Shown one piece after another: positions 59,965 through 64,000 of a stretch of DNA of 64,000 nt. Within the stretch, counting starts at the first letter, position 1; each line of letters opens with the position of its first letter. The notes under the pieces were generated by a model. It was not told where the DNA came from, did no database searches, and saw only the letters and a list, made by a program, of their open reading frames with translations. The DNA lies in NCBI RefSeq assembly GCF_009859475.1, contig NZ_CP044549.1, forward strand, positions 2,418,001-2,482,000, read 5' to 3'. A program made the position numbers and the translations under genes. Source of the DNA: Hydrogenophaga sp. BPS33. GTDB lineage: Bacteria; Pseudomonadota; Gammaproteobacteria; Burkholderiales; Burkholderiaceae_C.

Positions 59965-60993
59965 ATGGATACCTCTGTCATCAACGTCCAGCTCGACCCG
60001 GTCGATGCCGTCCTCGAAGTCGGCCTCAAGGACCTGTGGTTCCCGGTCTGCCCGTCCAGCTTCGTCAAGAACGACCCGATCTCGATCCGCCGCCTGGGCT
60101 ACAAGATCGCGGTCTGGCGCGACCAGAACGGCCAGGTGCACGCGCTCGAAGACCACTGCCCGCACCGGGGCGCGCCACTCTCGCTCGGGGTGAACCTGGG
60201 GGACCGCCTGGCCTGCCCGTACCACGGCGTGGAGGTGCGCTGCGACGGCACCGTGACGCGCGTGCCCGGCAGCCCGGGCTGCAAACTGGAAGGCTCGCGC
60301 CCCGCGCGCATGTTCCATGCCGCCGAGGCGGCCGGCGCGATCTTTCTCTACAACGCCAGCAACCCCATCCTGGACGTGGCGCCGCCGCTGCAACTGCCCG
60401 AGGAACTCACCTCGCCCGAGTGGTCGCATTTCCTGTGCTACACCGAGTGGGGCGGCGACTACCGCTATGTGGTCGACAACGTGATGGACCCGATGCACGG
60501 CGTGTATCTGCACAAGCAGTCGCACACCATGAGCGAAGGCGCCAGCGAAGCCGAGTTCCAGATCCGCGACATCCCCAACGGCTTCTGCTTCGAGAAGAAG
60601 GGCCAACGCGGCGTGAACTTCGACTGGACCGAATGGATGGACCTCGGCATTCACGTGATGCGCCTGGAAATCCCATACCCCAAGACCGGTGGCCCTGGCG
60701 GCAACTTCACCATCATCGGCAGCTACACGCCCATCAGCAACCGCACCTCGGGTGTCTTCCACTGGCGCTGCCGCAAGGTCACCAGCTGGCAGCGCGACAC
60801 CTGGCGCTTCCTCTACAAGAACCGTCTGGAAGAGCGCCACTGGAACGTGCTCGAGCAGGACCGCGTGGCCGTGGAAAACATGGAGCCCGACGCCAACAAG
60901 CGCGAGCACCTGTACGCGCACGACATGGGCATCGTGCGCCTGCGCCGCCACCTGAGAAACCTGGCCAAGGCCCAGCTCGACAAGCCCGTGTGA
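59965..60993 (+). CDS. Aromatic ring-hydroxylating oxygenase, alpha subunit (Rieske type)
   Basis: A 342-residue oxygenase component. The Rieske [2Fe-2S] site is C65-PH67 and C84-PYH87; the mononuclear iron site begins D171-NVMDPMHGVYLHK with H178 and H183 as ligands. It resembles the homomultimeric, single-subunit (vanillate/phthalate demethylase-like) group rather than two-subunit dioxygenases, and no beta subunit is present. It would use electrons from the reductase encoded next. AGGAG eight bases before the ATG fixes the start. The substrate is unknown. Confidence 0.92.
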   Translation: MDTSVINVQLDPVDAVLEVGLKDLWFPVCPSSFVKNDPISIRRLGYKIAVWRDQNGQVHALEDHCPHRGAPLSLGVNLGDRLACPYHGVEVRCDGTVTRVPGSPGCKLEGSRPARMFHAAEAAGAIFLYNASNPILDVAPPLQLPEELTSPEWSHFLCYTEWGGDYRYVVDNVMDPMHGVYLHKQSHTMSEGASEAEFQIRDIPNGFCFEKKGQRGVNFDWTEWMDLGIHVMRLEIPYPKTGGPGGNFTIIGSYTPISNRTSGVFHWRCRKVTSWQRDTWRFLYKNRLEERHWNVLEQDRVAVENMEPDANKREHLYAHDMGIVRLRRHLRNLAKAQLDKPV

Positions 60994-61003
60994 GAATCGC
61001 GGG

Positions 61004-61969
61004 ATGAGCAACGCCAACACCTTGCAAGCCTGGGTCCACACCCTGAAGTACGAAGCCGACGACATCATCAGCGTGGACCTGCGGCCCGCGCCCGACGTGA
61101 TCTTCCCGGCCTTCACCGCCGGCTCCCATATCGACTTGCACCTGCCCAACGGCATGGTGCGCAGCTACTCGATCTCCAACAACAGCCAGGAGCGCCACCG
61201 CTATGTGGTCGGCGTGCTGAAGGACCGCGCCAGCCGAGGCGGCTCGCGGTGCGTGCACGAGCAGTTGCGCGTCGGCATGCGCATCACCATCAGCGCGCCG
61301 CGCAACCACTTCGCCTTGCACGAAGACGCGAAACACTCGGTGCTGGTGGCCGGTGGCATCGGCGTGACGCCGGTGCTGTGCATGGCACGGCGCTTGAAAG
61401 ACCTGGGCCACAGCTTCGAGTTCCTGTACTTTGCCCGTTCGCGCAAGAGCGCGGCCTTCGTCGCGGAGATCGAGGCGCTGGGCGTGCCCGTCACCTGGCA
61501 CTTCGACGACGAGAAGGGCGGCCCGCCCGACTTGCGTGCGCTGCTGGCGCGCCGCGAGCCTGCGGCCAGCGAGCACTACTACGCCTGCGGCCCGGCCGTG
61601 ATGCTCGACAACTTCGAGAAAACCTGCGCCGCGCTCGGCCACACGCAAGCCCACATCGAGCGCTTCGCCGCGGTGGAAGTGGCGGCCGCGGCCGACGCGA
61701 AGACCGCCTTCACCGTCGAGCTGCGCCGCAGTGGCCAGATGTTCGAAGTCACGCCCGACACCACCTTGCACAAGCGCCTGATCGAGATCAATGCCGACGT
61801 GCCCTTCAGTTGCGAAGAGGGCATTTGCGGTTCGTGCGAAACCAAGGTGCTCGAAGGCGTGCCGGACCACCGCGACATGGTGCTGACCGATGCCGAACGC
61901 GCCACCAACAAGGTGATGATGGTCTGCGTCTCGGGCTGCAAGAGCGAGCGGCTGGTGCTCGATATCTAA
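61004..61969 (+). CDS. Phthalate dioxygenase reductase-type flavoprotein with [2Fe-2S] ferredoxin domain
   Basis: A 321-residue electron-transfer partner. The order is FMN-binding (RSYSISNN, residues 53-60), NAD-binding (VAGGIGVTP, 115-123, and YACGPAVM), then a plant-type ferredoxin domain with C270, C275, C278 and C308. This FMN-first, ferredoxin-last order is that of phthalate/vanillate dioxygenase reductases. It is ten bases after the oxygenase gene, forming a two-component system. Confidence 0.93.
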   Translation: MSNANTLQAWVHTLKYEADDIISVDLRPAPDVIFPAFTAGSHIDLHLPNGMVRSYSISNNSQERHRYVVGVLKDRASRGGSRCVHEQLRVGMRITISAPRNHFALHEDAKHSVLVAGGIGVTPVLCMARRLKDLGHSFEFLYFARSRKSAAFVAEIEALGVPVTWHFDDEKGGPPDLRALLARREPAASEHYYACGPAVMLDNFEKTCAALGHTQAHIERFAAVEVAAAADAKTAFTVELRRSGQMFEVTPDTTLHKRLIEINADVPFSCEEGICGSCETKVLEGVPDHRDMVLTDAERATNKVMMVCVSGCKSERLVLDI

Positions 61970-61975
61970 GGCCTG

Positions 61976-62533
61976 TCAGGCATCGATGGCGTCGTCTGAG
62001 GAGGCCGCGCCGCACTGCCGCCGCAGTTTCCCCAGCACGGTGTAGAGCGTGCTGCGCTCTTCCCGGTTGAGCGTGAGGATCATCTCGGCCTGGCTGCGCC
62101 GTGCCAGCGGCATGATCTCCTGGTAGAGCGCCTCGCCCGCCGGCGTCATGAGGCAGATCAGCCCCTTGCGGCCCTTGGGGCCCGGCGTCTGCGTTTCCAC
62201 CAAACCCCGATCCCCCAGCAGGCGCAAGGCGCGGCTGACCTGCGCCTTGTCGGCGGCCGCGAGTTCCACCAATTCCGCAAAGGGCAGTGAGCCCGCGTGC
62301 GCCAGCACCGAGAGGATGCGCCACTCCGACACCGTGAGCTGGAAGCGGTCGGCGTAGGGCAGCGTGATCGCGCGCCGCAGCGCATTGCTGGTGTGGCTGA
62401 ACATGGTGGTCAGGAAATCGTGCACGGCCAGACCCGCGCCGTCGGGCGAAAGATCGGCCCAGGGATTGGCGGGGGTGGCATCGGCGTCTGGCGGCAAGGT
62501 GGGCTGGACTGGGGTGGGCTTGTTTCGGGGCAT
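61976..62533 (-). CDS. MarR-family transcriptional regulator
   Basis: A 185-residue winged-helix regulator with a Pro-rich N-terminal tail. The core has FQLTVSEWRILSVLAHAGSLPFAELVELAAADKAQVSRALRLLGDRGLV-type helices and a basic wing (TPGPKGRKGLI). It lies convergent to the reductase gene and divergent from a TctC gene. The two dyads at 62586-62658 are its probable targets. ATG 62566 or 62605 could extend the N-terminus. Confidence 0.88.
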   Translation of the reverse strand: MPRNKPTPVQPTLPPDADATPANPWADLSPDGAGLAVHDFLTTMFSHTSNALRRAITLPYADRFQLTVSEWRILSVLAHAGSLPFAELVELAAADKAQVSRALRLLGDRGLVETQTPGPKGRKGLICLMTPAGEALYQEIMPLARRSQAEMILTLNREERSTLYTVLGKLRRQCGAASSDDAIDA

Positions 62534-62585
62534 GCGGGCATTCTGAGGGACGGCAGATCCGTCCATGGGCGGGACGGGTGCTTCT

Positions 62586-62603
62586 CGTCGTTGATGGATC
62601 AAC
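62586..62603. promoter_or_regulatory. First dyad (MarR operator candidate)
   Basis: GTTGAT-GG-ATCAAC (62590-62603) is a perfect palindrome and is preceded by CGTC, giving CGTCGTTGAT as in the second dyad 51 bases away. It is near the marR start, suiting autorepression. Confidence 0.6.
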
Positions 62604-62636
62604 AAAATTGCAACAAGATGTTAGAAATCGGGAAAA

Positions 62637-62670
62637 CGTCGTTGATCAGTCAACGACGAAGGCATACGAT
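62637..62670 (+). promoter_or_regulatory. Second dyad overlapping a promoter for the TctC gene
   Basis: CGTCGTTGA (62637-62645) and TCAACGACG (62650-62658) are perfect nine-base inverted arms with TCAG between. On the plus strand TTGATC (62642-62647) and TACGAT (62665-62670) are 17 bases apart, so the dyad covers the -35. A bound MarR-type protein would block transcription of the TctC/molybdenum hydroxylase genes. Confidence 0.65.
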
Positions 62671-62780
62671 GAGTCTGTTTCTGTTGTGAACCTGTGTCTC
62701 CAATATGAAACCGTCTTCCGGCGTCAAAACGACCGGGAGCGCCCCCACCAATGGATGAAGCGCCTTCGCAGGAGTGCACG

Positions 62781-63761
62781 ATGAAAATGGAACGTCGACA
62801 GTGGATGGCAGTGGCAATGGCTGCCGCGGCCTTGTTTGCGGGTGGCGCGGCCGCCCAGGCCTACCCGGAAAAAACGATCAGCCTCGTCGTGGCCTATCCG
62901 CCCGGCGGCGATTCCGACGCCACGGCGCGGCTGTTCGCCGAGAAGCTTTCGCTGCGGCTCAAGCAACCGGTGATCGTGGACAACCGGCCCGGTGCCGGCG
63001 GCACGCTGGGCAACACGCTGGTGTCTCGCGCCAAGCCCGACGGCTACACCCTGCTGTTCACGCCCAATCCCTTCACCACCGCGCCCATGGTGCTCAAGTT
63101 GGCGCCTGGCTCGACCTACGACCCGCTCAAGGACTTCGAGCCGGTGATCCTCACGGCCATGCAGTCGGTGCTGTTGGTGACCCACCCCGACACCGGCATC
63201 AAGAGCGTGGCCGACCTGGTCGCGCAGGCCAAGGCCGGCAAGCCGCTGACCTACGCCAGCCCGGGCGCGGGTTCGCCCATGCACATCGCCGCCGAGTGGT
63301 TGAACCGCGCTGCCGGCATCCAGGTCCAGCACGTGCCTTTCCGAGGTGTGGGGCCGATGATTCCCGACATGCTGGCGGGCCGCGTGAGCATGGGGTATCC
63401 GACCCTGGGTGCGGTCGAGCAGTACCTCAAGTCCGGCAAGCTGGTCGCCGTGGCCTTGACCGACGGCGAACGCAGCCCCTTGGTGCCGCAGTTGCGCACG
63501 GTGGCAGAACAGGGCTACCCGGACGTGAAGCTCGGTGCGTGGAACGGCATCTTCGCGCCCAAGGGCACGCCGCCGGCCGTGGTCAAGTTGCTCAACGAGC
63601 ACATGAACGAGATCCTCAAGATGCCCGACGTGATCGAGAAGATGGCGACCTTCGGCTCGCGCCCGGTGGGTGGCAAGCCCGAGGCGCTGGCCAAGATCAA
63701 CGCCGATGACTACGCGCGCCTGTCCAAGCTGATCAAGGACCTGAACATCCAGGCCGACTGA
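62781..63761 (+). CDS. TctC/Bug-family periplasmic substrate-binding protein
   Basis: A 326-residue Bug protein with signal peptide RRQWMAVAMAAAALFAGGAAAQA. The mature start YPEKTISLVVAYPPGGDSDATARLF, VDNRPGAGGTLGN and DGYTLLFTP are typical. AGGAG seven bases before the ATG fixes the start. It is expressed from the MarR-type promoter and precedes a molybdenum hydroxylase gene by 25 bases, so it may bind that pathway's substrate. Confidence 0.92.
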   Translation: MKMERRQWMAVAMAAAALFAGGAAAQAYPEKTISLVVAYPPGGDSDATARLFAEKLSLRLKQPVIVDNRPGAGGTLGNTLVSRAKPDGYTLLFTPNPFTTAPMVLKLAPGSTYDPLKDFEPVILTAMQSVLLVTHPDTGIKSVADLVAQAKAGKPLTYASPGAGSPMHIAAEWLNRAAGIQVQHVPFRGVGPMIPDMLAGRVSMGYPTLGAVEQYLKSGKLVAVALTDGERSPLVPQLRTVAEQGYPDVKLGAWNGIFAPKGTPPAVVKLLNEHMNEILKMPDVIEKMATFGSRPVGGKPEALAKINADDYARLSKLIKDLNIQAD

Positions 63762-63786
63762 TCCCGCAACCGAGGCAAGGACTCCC

Positions 63787-64000
63787 ATGAGCACATCCAC
63801 CCTGGGCCGGGACACGCCACAGGTCAACGCGCGGTCCAAGGTGCTGGGCCGCGCGGTGTATGCGGGCGACATCAAGGTCGCCGGCATGCTGCACGGCAAG
63901 ATCTTGCGCAGCCCTTATCCGCATGCGCGCATCGTGAGCGTGGACACCTCGGCGGCGCGGGCCTTGCCCGGCGTGAAGGCGGTGCTCACAGGCGCCGACG
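63787..64000 (+). CDS. Xanthine dehydrogenase-family molybdopterin-binding subunit, N-terminal fragment
   Basis: The first 71 codons of a gene that continues past the window. The sequence SKVLGRAVYAGDIKVAGMLHGKILRSPYPHARIVSVDTSAA, split by eye, is the standard beginning of the large subunit of molybdenum hydroxylases (CoxL/XdhA-large type), which hydroxylate aromatic or aldehyde carbons. AAGGA lies before the ATG. Small iron-sulfur and FAD subunits would be expected downstream. Confidence 0.85.
   Translation, partial: MSTSTLGRDTPQVNARSKVLGRAVYAGDIKVAGMLHGKILRSPYPHARIVSVDTSAARALPGVKAVLTGAD

Overview
The window is a GC-rich, densely coded segment of a betaproteobacterial chromosome. It most resembles the Comamonadaceae (Hydrogenophaga, Acidovorax or Polaromonas relatives). 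This rests on the gene order tpiA-secG-tRNA-Leu-nuoA-N followed by DUF2818/NUDIX/DUF1178 genes, on the many orphan TctC/Bug-type periplasmic binding proteins, and on the aromatic catabolic clusters. No search could be run, so genus is not claimed. No gap between genes exceeds 300 bases, and I saw no insertion sequence, phage or CRISPR array.

Layout. 1-9.5 kb is housekeeping: an edge-truncated nitrate/nitrite-sensing (NIT) protein, tsaD, a branched-chain-amino-acid-type binding protein, an aminotransferase, rpsO-pnp with terminator and a structured pnp leader, a quinone oxidoreductase, tpiA and secG. 9.7-25.8 kb holds tRNA-Leu(GAG), the complete 14-gene respiratory complex I operon nuoA-N, and three small follow-on genes. 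25.8-33.7 kb is mixed: a Fic-domain protein with an altered catalytic motif and its own operator-like repeats, a LysR regulator divergent from an RraA-family/TctC pair, glutamate dehydrogenase, a pentapeptide-repeat protein and a small unknown protein. 33.7-39.5 kb is a LysR-controlled module of TctC, sulfatase and a YdiJ-type FAD/Fe-S dehydrogenase. 39.5-43.7 kb carries an ABC exporter, a DUF898 membrane protein and an M48 protease. 43.7-53.9 kb is a complete mhp pathway for 3-(3-hydroxyphenyl)propionate, ordered mhpC-A-B-D-F-E with a TctC and a flavin dehydrogenase appended, and a divergent mhpR. 53.9-58.5 kb has a lipocalin/CrtC-like protein, an FtsX-like permease without an adjacent ATPase, and a transglutaminase-like protein. 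58.7-64 kb is a second aromatic module: extradiol-like VOC protein, small HTH-like protein, Rieske oxygenase, its reductase, a MarR regulator, a TctC, and the start of a molybdenum hydroxylase that runs off the window.

How the genes work together. Complex I oxidises NADH. The mhp enzymes hydroxylate and cleave 3-(3-hydroxyphenyl)propionate, and the MhpE/MhpF pair yields pyruvate and acetyl-CoA. Several catabolic units share one pattern: a regulator, a dyad or repeat in the control region, a TctC binding protein without TctA/TctB, then enzymes. The likely operators are the clearest unexplained structure here: an MhpR-like palindrome, a pair of MarR-type dyads (one overlapping a promoter -35), four ATGTGCG repeats by the second LysR gene, and a GAGCC(A/G)ATA array in front of the fic gene.
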